Assembly: GCA_946902985.2 (NCBI GenBank)
Contig: OX336391.1
Location: forward strand, 72,331,947-72,395,946
DNA length: 64,000 bases
Origin: Meconema thalassinum
Taxonomy: Eukaryota; Arthropoda; Insecta; Orthoptera; Tettigoniidae
Direction of reading: 5' to 3'
The position numbers and the translations under genes were made by a program. Shown here piece after piece: positions 46,487 through 57,944 of this stretch (its first letter is position 1; every line of letters starts with the position of its first letter). The notes beneath the pieces are model-generated. The model saw only the letters and a program-made list of their open reading frames with translations. It was not told the origin of the DNA and did not search any database.

Positions 46487-49064
46487 TTGATCCCTCACTT
46501 TCACATATATTTCTTATCTATGGATGAGGAAACTATTCGTCGTGTGTTTGGAGAGATGTTGGCAGGTGTGAATGCTATTCTCCAACAAATCACTGCTGAC
46601 CTAGGTGAAGTCCGCGGTGACTTGGGTCAAAATACTCAGGCTGTAAATACTGTAAGTGGTCATGTAGATCAAGTTAGACAGGACCTAGAAGTCAACACTC
46701 AGTCTATAAACGATGTTAGTGGTCATGTAGATCAAGTAAGGTTCGATTTAGAGGCTAACACTCAGTCTATAAACAATGTCGGTGGTCATGTAGACCAGGT
46801 TAGACAGGAAGTCAACAATGTAAGACAGGACTTAGAGATTAACACCCACTCTGTAAACAATGTTAGGGCTGATTTAACTCAAGTCAGGGCAGACATGGAC
46901 GCATATAGGGTCGAAGCGAGAAATGATCTGACGGCAGGTTTAGCAGCTGTTAGGGTTGATGTCATACGACACCATCAGGAGGCTAACCAGCGCGTAGATT
47001 GCTTAACCGACCAGGGGAATAGAGCTAGGGAGGATGTGCAAAACCGATTGGAGGAGCACACAGCTCAAATTCAGACAACCTTGAATAGAGTCCAGATAGA
47101 CATGAGAGCAGATCTGGAACATACTAGGGAAGAATTCGGGACTCGACTAGATCACGTCGAGGGATTTATCGGCAATGTGAAAAAGGTCATGGCAACCATG
47201 AACATTGGTTTAATCTTGATGAGAGGAGCTGCCAATGCCGTTAATAACAACGTGAAGACTATCGTTGATGGCATGATGGAGGTTAAAGAAGAACTCAACA
47301 CCAACAGGAGAAACATTTCTGAATTGACGGAAACCGTAGCCAGTCTACGTGAGACAGTTGATGTTCATCGTGAGGAACACAAAATTGTCCTCATGTTATT
47401 GAGGTGACCTCAACGAACACGAGACCACAGTCGAGGCTAAGGTAGCCGAGGTTAGAGACGATGAGGGTAAAATTCAAGAAAATATGTCCAGAGTTGAAGG
47501 AGAGATCGATTCCTTACAAAAACGATTTGAGGAAGTCGCGGTGACCGAGAGGTTAGATCTCAGTTATAACCTCAGGACGGCCATACGCGAGGTAGACACA
47601 AACCTCAAGGGAAAGGTTGACAGGATCGAGCTGCAATTGAACGACTTAGGTAACAAAGTCGCGGCCAGAACCATCCCAGGACTTGAAGTAATAGAAAGAC
47701 GTCTGGACAGACTCGATACGATTCCTAGAGATAGACAGGTACACCCACAGATGGGAGTATCTCAGGAAACGCCTATATCTCAATCAGGAGGAATGATGCC
47801 TACCCATTTCCAACCCAGCGCGCCTATGGAATCGCAACCGTCACAATTCACTGGTTCGGCGCAAGGTCAGACCTTGAACTTTGACGCTCATCCGTTTCAA
47901 CCAGCATCTAATCGAATTAGTCATGAGACTAACACTCCTACGCAGATTTACATGCAAAATACGTTCAGACCCGCGCATACGCAGGGAAATGTCACCATAA
48001 TTCGTTCAAGAGAGGAGCAACCAGCTCGCTTCTCAGGAACTGGAAGTGGTGTTACTCCAGTGGAATTCCTAGCCAATGTCGAAAGCTACTTACGTGATAC
48101 TATGGTAACTCCAGAGAGGGAACTAAGAGTTATAGAGCGACTGCTAGAGGGACAAGCCGGTACCTGGTTCAGGGCATTCAGATACTCATTTACAGGCTAC
48201 CAGGACTTTAAGGAAGCATTATTAAGAACATATTGGTCGAGCGACATTCAGCAGAGCATCCGAGCTGAGATGTACACTCGAAGGTACAGTTCCAATACAC
48301 CTACTCGTTATGCGAATTACTTCGCAATACAGCTTGCGAAGCTTCGTTGTCTTCAGCCTCCGTTGTCTGAGCAAGATTTAGTGAACACAATTGCTTGGCA
48401 GTACCCTGCGGACGTACAACGTGTGTTGATCGCTGCAGAGGCATCCACTTTCCAGCAGTGTGACCAGATACTGCGAAGGTTGGATGCTAACACAGAACAG
48501 TTCCCTACACACCGTCAGCAGAAGGCTGATAGGCGCGAGGATAGACATATAAATCTGACGACTGTTGATAAAGTGAGCCAGACGCCACAACAAACGCAAA
48601 CCACAGAGGACTCTGGGCGACGTGATAACAACTACAGTTATAACAGGAGAGAATGGAACAACACTCCTTATACTCGAAATCTACAAGATGACCGGCGAAG
48701 TCATTGGAACCGGCGATTCGACCGAAGGACGGACGAAAACCGACGTCATGAAAACAACCGCCGAGGGAATGAAGGAAGGAATCAACAACACGGAAGTATC
48801 CGTAGAGACTATCGATATAGTAGGGGATACGACAGAAATCGAGACCCTAGATACCAGCCAGACAGGGATTGGAAAGGAAGAGCACGGGAGAGCCGTGAGT
48901 ACCTCCAACAACTGAGAGAATTGCAGATCCAAGAAGAGGGAGAACGGAACCCTACTTCGAGGGAAAATAGAAATTCGGCGCAGGAGACGGAGCAGAACCA
49001 GCCCAGTACTTCTCGCCAGGACAGAAAAAAACGCCGAAAAATCAATAGATTCTTGTTCGGTTGA
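46487..49064 (+). pseudogene. gag: Gag of the long-LTR Gypsy, coiled-coil front, one frameshift
   Basis: First part 46487-47407, second part 47484-49064. The first stop falls at LMLLR; a one-base shift near 47400 joins it to GDLNEHETTVEAKVAEV and the second part. Start is probably MDEETIRRVFGEML (46520). Residues ~40-130 hold near-repeats of NTQSINDVSGHVDQVR with heptad-like spacing, and coiled-coil sequence goes on to MSRVEGEIDSLQKRFEEV. Then a capsid region, EEQPARFSGTGSGVTPVEF, WFRAFRYSFTGYQDFKEALL, and an Arg-rich end (RKKRRKINRFLFG) in place of zinc knuckles. Would build the particle; long coiled-coil gags are unusual. Confidence 0.85.
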
Positions 49065-49113
49065 GCACCGAGTAACTGCCACCATATTACTCTGGGAGCC
49101 AATCCAAGAAGAT

Positions 49114-52100
49114 TTGTTGGACGAACGACGAACGACGAACCTCAATTATGAATTGACACGTCTACCCAAGATCATAGCCACCTTGAATGAAGTCAGTGTA
49201 GTCATACTCTTCGATACTGGGGCGATGATTAGTGTAATTTCCGCCGATTGCCATGCCAGACTGAAAGCAAACTCTGAGGTGACAGAGCTGCCTATTTCAG
49301 CTGTAAGAGTCAGAGGTGTCATACCTGACCGCGTTGTAACGTGCAAAATCCAGATTCTGTGTACTCTGAAGATTTCGAGCCACGTGTACTTACACGAATT
49401 TCTTGTAATGAATGCATCATGATGCCATTTTAGGCGCAGACTTCATTAGAAAATATGATGGAATCATTGACATGGGACGGAATACGGTAGAGTTCAAGCC
49501 GAACGAACCCATTCAGATGAGCCTAATTGAAGAAGAACCGGAATTCCTATCCGAAGTCGACGTAGTCGAAGAATTAAATGGCAAGGAAATTGAGAAGACA
49601 CTAGATGCCGACGAAGAGGCAGAATCGTTATCAGCACCCATACGTGAGGATCTTGAGGCAATATTGAACGAATACAGGGATATATTCGACACCACACCTG
49701 GTGAGATATTAGACTACGAGTATGATCTTGTGTTACTGGATGATTCCCCATTCCAGAAAAAGATCTATCCGATTGCCGAGAAACATCTCGAAGAAGCTGC
49801 TAAGAAGATCCATGAGATGGAAGCAGCAGGCACAATCAAGAAATCACCGACTCCTTTCTTGAATCCCATAACGCCTGTGGTTAAGGTAGATGGAAGCTTG
49901 AGACTTTGTCTTGATGCCAGAGCCTTGAATGAACGCCTAGCTCCTGAGCACGACAGACCGCCCAAGATTAGGGACATTCTCAGGAAGTTCAAAGGAAAAG
50001 GGATATTTTCATCATTGGACTTGGTTCAGTCTTATTACCATATCAGATTATCTGAGCATACTCAGAAATATACTGGATTCCTGTTTAATCAGACTACTTA
50101 TGTCTTCCGAAAACTACCATTTGGATTGAAAAATGCCGGAGCCGCATTAATCAGAGCACATGATGCCAAGCTGACTCCTGAAGTGTAGCAGAGAGTAATA
50201 TGTTATGTGGATGACATAATCATAGCTTCAGAAACAGAAGAAGAGCATTTAAAGACATTGCGCCTTGTTTTTGAGAATCTTCGACAGGCAAATTTTAAGG
50301 TCAAATTTGACAAGTGTCGATTCTTTCAGAAAGAAGTGAAATTCGTAGGACACATAATCAAAGGAGAAGGATATAGACCGAATCCGGCAAAGATTAGAAC
50401 TGTTGCTGCATTTCCAACGCCAACCCGTGTGAAACACGTGAGACAATTCTTAGGAATTCTCCAATTCTTTGCTGCTCATTGTGAGAAGTATTCCGAGACT
50501 GTTGCACCACTGCAAGGATTATTGAAAAAGAACTGCAGGTGGAACTGGAATGATGAATGCGAGATAGCTTTCAGGAGAGCTAAACAGATGCTCGTGGACT
50601 CAATTCAGTTAGAATATCCAGATTATTCTCGGAACTTTATTCTAGAAACTGATGCATCTGCCATTGGTATAGGAGCCATTTTACTGCAGGAGGATGATGA
50701 GAAGAAACGCCATTACATCGCTTTCTTAAGCCGACGTTTAAGAGCACATGAATCTCACTACTTCACGACCGAGATAGAAGCACTTGCAATTGTCTACGCA
50801 CTTGAATACTGGCAGAAACTTCTGTTAGGCCAGAGGATTATTGTGAGAACCAATCATCATGCGTTAACCTTCATCTTAAGAACAAGACTGGCAAGCGACA
50901 GGATCACACGTTGGACGCTGTTTCTCCAAAAGTTCGATTTGGAAATAGTTTATCGACCAGGCAGAGAGAATGTGTTGGCCGACATCCTCAGCCGGAAACC
51001 TGAAGCTACTGTTAATGCCATAGACATCGAGGGAGAATGCGAGGAACACCTTCGCCGACTTCGTCATCTACCTGAAGGACAGCGACGTGAGGAGGAACTC
51101 AGACATATTATCCATTTCCTAGAACGAAGAATGGATCCACAGGATGATCATTATGCAAGAATTGCTACTCTTGCAGATGATTATTTGATTTATCATCGTG
51201 TCTTATACAAGTTTGTAGACGAGGACCACACTCAACTGCGTGCAGTTATTCCTAGGAGATACCAAGAATCTGTTATTCTTATGGTACATTTATCCATTGG
51301 ACATGGTGGAACAGACAAAACCATTGCAACCATCAAGGAGTCTTTTACAAGGAAAGGGTTAGGAGCCACCGTTAGACAGTGTTTACGTGCTTGCGACGCA
51401 TGCCAGCGGAACAAATACTCGTCACACTTGCTGAAGGAACAACCTAGACCAATACTACCAACTCAACCTAGAGAGTTATATGCACAGGACCTGTATGGCC
51501 CAATACCTAAGGCTCGTCGTGGGAATCGATACATCGTTGTAACTATTGATGTGTTCACGAAATATACGATGCTTCATCCGATTCAAAAAGCTACTGCACA
51601 TCAGATTATTCAGAGGATTAGACGTCAAGTGATACCGGAGGCAGGAAAGCCACAATTCCTGTTGACTGATCACGGATCACAGTACACCTCAGCAGAATTT
51701 GCCAATGCCATGAATGAGCTTGAAATAGGTCATGTTTTATCATCTATTCGACATCCAGAGAGCAACCCAGCAGAATGCGTGATGTCTATTATCGCAAAAT
51801 TCTGTCGATTGTATTGTCAAGAAGAACACTGGCGATGGACTGAAGTCCTTGTTATTATGGCAAAATGTATTAATTCAACAGTCCATGAGAGCACTGGTCA
51901 AATACCTATGGTCTTGCATTTGAACCAGATGCCGCTGAGAATATGGGATAGTGTGATTGTAAATCCAACTTGTTTACAACCATCACATGCCAGCAGACTT
52001 TTAGCTGCGAGAGAGACTAAGGACAGACAAGCTGCCAAGCGCTTGAGAAGAACTAGACGCCAGAGGTTTAGAGAACCACTAGTAGAAGGAGATGATGATA

Positions 52101-52344
52101 ATTGTTGTTTTAAGGGGCCTAACATCTAGGTTATCGGCCCAGTAGAAGGAGACCTTATCCTTATAAGGGGACCCGGAATTTCTAGTCCTATAGACCGCAT
52201 ATATGGAAAATTTCTGTCCTTGTATTATGGCCCTACTCGTATCCGACAGCCTTTAAACAATGGAAGTTATGTAATAGAAGACATTAGGACAGGAGAACGC
52301 ATTGGAACCTTTAATGCAGCCAACCTAAAAAAATATCACTCTTG
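49114..52344 (+). pseudogene. pol: Pol of the long-LTR Gypsy, broken
   Basis: Protease in 49114-49422: ILFDTGAMISVIS. A shift near 49415 moves to the frame with DAILGADFIRKYDG. RT: FSSLDLVQSYYHIRL; a TAG at 50186 stops the frame just before CYVDDIIIAS, then it stays open to 52129. RNase H: FILETDASAIGIGAILL, but the segment usually T-D-H reads RTNHHALTF, so an acidic residue is lost. Integrase: HLSIGHGGTDK to CDAC zinc site; core in YAQDLYGPI, LLTDHGSQYTS and NPAECVMS. A 48-bp insertion puts a TAG at 52127; the frame then runs to 52344 (NLKKYHS). Inactive. Confidence 0.9.
52081..52152 (+). mobile_element. 48-bp insertion with a perfect 12-bp target duplication in integrase
   Basis: AGTAGAAGGAGA stands at 52081-52092 and again at 52141-52152. 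Between lie 48 bases including TTTTAAGGGGCCTAACATCT and AGGTTATCGGCCC. The 60-bp gain keeps frame but brings in TAG. The size of the duplication suggests target-primed (LINE-driven) insertion of a very short, 5'-truncated or tiny element. I recall similar GGGGCCTAACATCTAGGTCATCGGCCC-like pieces in orthopteran transcripts. Confidence 0.75.
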
Positions 52345-52408
52345 AATGAATTTCAAAGCAAATAAAAATGTTATCCCAACATTTTATTTGAATCGACGTA
52401 AAGGCAGA

Positions 52409-55400
52409 TGAACCCGCTGAGCTATGGTTCATGTGATATTTTTTTATGACAGAACATTTATGATGGGATGTTGTACTTTTGAACACACCCAGGAAGCCAC
52501 GTGAAGCTGAGAGATCACGCAATACTTTTTGAAGTAGCGGTGAATCGCACTTTTGACTTTGGTGAAAACTGCTAATTATTTATCTGAGGTCTTATTAATT
52601 AATTTTTATCTTTCCACAAGGCTCAGAATATTCCATTTCGTCATGCTGCATTATTAAAACATTTTGGAGAATGTTTATTTTTACTTTAGGTAAGGTAATA
52701 CCCTTGCAGATACGCAAAAAGGAACGTAAGTAGTCGCTCAACGATTTCATTTTGACGACCTACTTTCTAGAGACACCCAGTGCCTTGCACTGCGTCTGGA
52801 GAATCCGCCTTGTGTAGGCGTGGAATTGCATTTGTCCTACGAGACGTAAAAGAATATCCGCTGTTGAGCGTTGAAAGTGACTATAAGGTGCCATCGAGCA
52901 CGCTAATACTATTATTCACTGTTGTTGAAGCCCAGTGAACTAAAGAAGAAGTTTGGGAAATAATAATTGGCAAGTATAGTGTGTTGCACAACATTGCTGT
53001 AACACCACATTTTACCCACGCGTATGTGGAGGGGATGCCTAGTGGAAATATACAGGTAATAGTGTTACAATTATCCTGAATAAGTGTGATTATAATTGTA
53101 TGAGATATTTAAATTGCCAAAGTGAAAATTTCATTTTAAAAACGACGTATAATTCACGGATGCTGCGTGATACAAAAGTAGCGTCAATAGCACGGGCAGA
53201 ATTATAAAACAGTGTTAGCTCACATGCTAATCCACATCTACGAAATTAAGGCTGTGTCGTATTTTACAATTGAAGCCTATAACATTCACGACGAACATTA
53301 TAATTTTGAAAGTGAGAGGATGAATTGTTACGCAACTTATTTCACTACCCACGTGATTGGACTTTTCTTCATCGTGGTTGAAGCAGTCACCTTGGGCTAA
53401 TACCATCCCGGTATGAGGGTGACGTTTCTACGGGAACCAGCATGATGGTGGAACTTCCAGGACGACGAACGAGAAGGAAGGAGCCAAAAATGCCATTTCC
53501 AGGCATATCCACGAAGTTGTCGACAGGGACAAATCGAACCCTGGTCTTTGGAGGAGTCCAGATGGGAATCCTGATGAGGAGGATACCGTACCAGAGAGCC
53601 AGAGAGGATTTTGTACAACCCTTGTTGTGGAACAGAGGGCTGAGTGAGAGCTCCTCTATTTCGTGAGTTTTTGTCACACCCCTTTCTTGTTCTAGTTTCT
53701 AGTGGTATAGTAGATTTAATGTAGTTTGTGAACCAACCGCACTCAGTGTCAGCCATTTTTCTAGGTAGGGATGTAACTAGATTAGTTAGATGTCATTTAT
53801 TTCAGTTTAGATTGAGACACCCTTGGGTCAGACATTTTGGTCAGCCCTGGTGCAGCTTGATGAACGTCGTAGAACGTCAATGCCTACCTTTTGCTGAACC
53901 TGATTGTAGTCATTTTGAGGCTATTTTGTTCAACCCTACTTGGGGTAATTTTCAAGTCTTTGCTGACTTTAGTTATGGCAATCAGATGCCATGGTTATTA
54001 ATTAACTGCATTCTTTGCAGCCATCCTTTGTTATACCCCTGACTGTCGTTAGAACGATCGTATCATCTAGGTAGTCGACTGTAACTACCAGTTTTGTAAA
54101 TGCATTATATTTCATTTTGAATGAGCTCTGATAGCTATTCTTGGTCAAGTTTGAACCTAACAACTAGAAGGAATGTTTCGTTGCCTAGCATCGAACTCAG
54201 TTCCCAACGTATCATTAAGCGGATCATTGTAGTGAATCTGCACCACAATTATCATTTTTGCTTGTGTCATGTGAGACACGTTTTTATTTGATGTACTAGC
54301 AACTGCTAAGTTGTATTTTTAAAGCAAAGAGCTCCAGTGATTGTAAGATTACTTTCATTTAGACGTCTTTGGTAGAAAGACGGAATTATATTATTATATT
54401 CAGATTTATTGCGTGTGTTTTATACACGGACTCTTTAGAGGTCCTTAACCTATGGTAAAGTTTTTTTATGAACTGGCCAGGTGAAGGTTTGTATTGATTA
54501 AATCGCCGGCCTTGAATAATGTGTGCTTTGTGTCGACCAAACACAGGAATGTGGTAACCTGTTGGTGACATAAACTGGTTATCTAACCCAGTGTATGAAG
54601 GCATGCCTGCTTTATTGTGAGACAAAACTACTATTGACAAGGACAGAGTACGATTTGTATTCGCATTTCCTTTCATTGCTATTTTGCTTATGGAAATTAG
54701 TTTCCACTCTTGTATTTGATCACATGTTTTATAGATGGTTTTTTGTTAGTTAAACGCTCTGCTGCGTGTACTGTCGTCTGACAGGTACAGTTATGTCAGG
54801 TTTTCTATAGTATGGTGAAGGCTACCCTGTTATAGCAGGATGTTATTGTATGAAGATATTTTGTGTATGCCTTGTCCGGGACTGATCCCGTTGATTATAT
54901 GTTATTGGAAGGTAACTGTTGTGTACAGGCCTATCCCAGAGTTATTGAACGCGAGCTTAGCGCCGCTGGTAACCCGTGTTAGTGTGTGTCCGAGTTGTTG
55001 TACTCGTTGATTATATTCCGACTGTTGAGTCGAGGCTTTTTGGTGGGGATGGATCTCAGTGTAGACACTCCGTGCCCAGGCTATTGTCAATGTTATTCGC
55101 CATAAACCTACGATAAACCTATAAACCGACATCTTAATAATAAGACGCATAATTGTTGTAAAACAAGGCTAACTAACGATTCTTTCTATCTAACTTTGTT
55201 CTTTGCATTCTGGAACTGTTGACATAGCCGTGCAGTTGAAGATAATTTCCTTGTGAGGAAATGACTAGGACAGTTGACATTTTGTAGCGACCTGAAGTAT
55301 GCGCGAACCTAGAGTTCGTAGCTTGTGGAGCTCAGGCCATGCGATGTCAGACGTGGTCTCAACTACTCATTCGTCACCGTAATTATACACATTAGATGAC

Positions 55401-56227
55401 TATGGCTTACAAAGGGTAAACCAAGGTGCAGGCAGGAATTTTTAATAAAATTACTGTGTCTATTTCATTACTCATTTATGATGTCAAGCGTATAAATCCT
55501 ACATGATACCTTATTGTGTGCTGTTAGCACATAGTTATTAAGCATAATTAAATTGTTTGTTTTTCATGGCTGTACACTTAGCTTTTGGATGTAATTGTTT
55601 TCTTTTACGGACGTCATCGCCGTAAATTTTGTTAATTGATAGGACTTAGCTAGATGAATTAACGTTAAATGTAAATGTCGAAATGGTACCATCCTAACTT
55701 AGATTTGTTTTGCTACCCTGTTAAATGTAAATTCAGATATTAGCTTAATCTTGTAACTTGAACTAGGGACTTGCGTTGTACCATATTCCTAGCGTTGCTG
55801 TTGTTGCTTTATTATTGTGAGTTAGATCTTTCGCGAGGGTTTTCCGTGACTTCTCAGGTAGGGACCTGCTCTTTATTTTTTTTGTTTATTTATTAGCTTG
55901 CGGACTAGCCGATTATAACCCTCCGAACTAGGCTAGGGGTTTGTGAATTTTATAAGTAAATTTTCACGGTGTTTTACATAAGTCTGGATGTTTATTTTCT
56001 CAGTCTAGTTTTAATGTGAACATTTCCTTAGGCGGTCCATGACCATCGTCACCATGTACCACGATCCCTGTGGACTACGGACTCTCGTGCCGCTTTAGCC
56101 TTTATGGAAGGTCACCTGATCCTCTCGGTAATTTTTTCTTTTTGTTTATGTGCTCGACGGGTGAGATGTTAGGGAAGTCATCGCGGTTGTTGGCTATTCC
56201 TAACAACCTCCGACCTGAACGGTTACA
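52409..56227 (+). repeat. 3' LTR (3819 bp) of the long-LTR Gypsy element
   Basis: Copy of 42278-46100. The preceding 52345-52408 is a short 3' untranslated stretch with a weak purine run (GTAAAGGCAGA) as the only candidate polypurine tract. Differences to the 5' LTR include GGATGCCTAGTGG against CAGATTCTTTGTGG near 53034 and many single bases. Confidence 0.92.
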
Positions 56228-56299
56228 GTATTAAGTAGATTGTCGTGCACATCACTAGGATTGTTATGTTACACGATATGCGAATAAAATACAACTTAC

Positions 56300-56368
56300 A
56301 ATATTAGCGACTTCATCAGTATCAGAGAACCATTCAAGCTCCTTCTTAATGATTAGTTGTTGCTCCAT
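56300..56368 (-). CDS. Candidate host gene, exon 1 with start codon
   Basis: Minus-strand ATG at 56368-56366 in a good context (AACACAATGG: A at -3, G at +4). 23 codons follow, MEQQLIIKKELEWFS to the donor ATT/GTAAGT at 56299. Phase 0. Contains an I-K-K-E motif followed by an aromatic, the usual opening of many insect zinc-finger proteins as I know them. The Gypsy 3' end lies only 69-73 bp downstream in the intron. Together with exons 2 and 3 it gives a 118-codon open reading, which would continue left of the window or in exons I cannot see. Confidence 0.55.
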
Positions 56369-56739
56369 TGTGTTCATAAAACTTGAACACATGAAGTGCG
56401 CTAGAGGCCGCCCTTATACCAGTACGTCAAATAAATATCATATATAATACATCAATAAATGAGATAACTTCAGACCATGAGGCTCGACTTTGTAAGATAT
56501 AAGTTAGGGCATAATATCGAGTTAAGTAGTAATGACTATTATTCCGATACAATGAGGAATTGCTGGTTCCAGCTTGTAGCAGTGAAATGAAGCGACCTAT
56601 AATAAGTTTCTCTATTCCTAATAAGGCTATACACGAACCTTAACACAATTTGACGGGGCAGTGCGGGATTAACTGACGCTAAATTACATTACAAACCTAC
56701 CAAAGTGAAAGTAAACAGAAGTTACTGCACGAGTAGAGG

Positions 56740-56900
56740 CAGTAACTTTATACCAAGGTAACTAGAATACCTTCAGGTAGGCCGATATCGCAGTTCCCGC
56801 TTCAGTCGCCAGGCGGCTCCCTTTACTCTGACGTCATCCCGCGGACAAGCCAGTGTCGCCTGAAGTAGGAAACGTGCTTTGTAATGTAGTTGTATGATCC
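56740..56900 (-). promoter_or_regulatory. Candidate promoter of the host gene
   Basis: The stretch 370-530 bp upstream of exon 1 is clearly richer in GC and CpG than its surroundings (GCGGCTCCC-like, CCCGCGG) and has a perfect CRE palindrome TGACGTCA at 56829-56836. No TATA box seen. Assigned as promoter by position and composition only. Confidence 0.35.
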
Positions 56901-57900
56901 ATTTCGATATGAAATAATGAGCTTTTAAAATGGGTAGCCACAGTAACTGTGCCGTTTCTCAGTACAAAACGATGGCCGCAGAAATTCTGAAGTGACTTAC
57001 TACTCTTTTTCTAACGATAAGGAAGTTCGAAAGCTGTGGATTTTAAGATGCAGGCGAAAGGATAGCGTCAATGTTAGAACTACCTGACGTTGTTCTGCAC
57101 ATTTTCTTACCATAGGACTGCGAACTAGAGCTCAAAAATAAATTATTGGGTTTGCCTCTGAAGAAGAAATCATGCTTTGGTGTAGTTCCTTCAAAGAATA
57201 TACAGTACCTAACTGGCATCAGGCCCGACGAGAGGGAGGGGCAAGCGGGGCTGTAGCACCAGGGCTTAGTTTAGATAAGGGAGCCGAGGCGGTAAAAGGA
57301 CTTAGGATGGACAACTTTATTTAATTTAAGGTCAAAACTATTATGAAATTTTCTGATGACACACTTTGATGTAAACACAGGCAGTGAACAGTATACAAGA
57401 CATTACAATAATTATTAATTAATATACCGGTAATTAATTTTATAAATAACCATTCTGTTTTTCGTTTTCCGGGGAACGTGTTAGAGGTCAAGAGTCCTTA
57501 AAGTTTCTAATTCAATCTCAGAAAAAAAATATTCTTTACTTCATACTGTGCATTTCTGAAAGGAGTGTGGGTTATCCTTGTAGAGCCTGAACACGTTCTG
57601 ATACACAGAAAACTGATTTTTTAAGGCACAGTGATCAAAATCGTAAAGTAAAAGAACAACCAATGATATAAAATAAAGGCGAGTGCCTGAATAACCAAAA
57701 CCAAAATAGATTAATAATCATTTGGGCAAGCTAAATTCCACGGATGATAATGAAGTTTTATGGGGCAGAACAGCGAAGAGCTTTTTCTTTGGGTTATCTT
57801 AGGGCCCGTGATCGCTCTCTACGGCCCTGGCTGGCATTGGGACATTGTGCTACTGAGCAACAGGTATGTTAGAAAGACTACTGTTCTTTTAATATTGAGA
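56901..57900. other. Gene-free unique DNA
   Basis: AT-rich, no repeat family recognised. 57220-57300 is purine-rich. Frames here are short and without similarity I know. Confidence 0.4.
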
Positions 57901-57944
57901 AATATATCTGCTACGAATAGACCGACAGCGGTAGCTACGCTCGC

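Larger units (their letters stand above)
42278..56227 (+). mobile_element. Ty3/Gypsy element with very long LTRs, 13.95 kb
   Basis: Direct LTRs of ~3.82 kb begin TGAACCCGCTGAGC and end near GAACGGTCTCA / GAACGGTTACA. The 4-bp duplication GTAT flanks it (42274-42277 and 56228-56231). The primer site fits tRNA-Lys. Gag and pol are recognisable but broken by at least two frameshifts, two stops and a small insertion. LTRs differ at scattered positions, so it is older than the neighbouring element. It is antisense to the inferred host gene and sits in its intron 1. Confidence 0.93.

Noticed and set aside
48681..49145. 154-residue minus-strand frame opposite gag
   Set aside because: Shadow of the Arg/Glu-rich gag end, which lacks stops in the other strand by composition.
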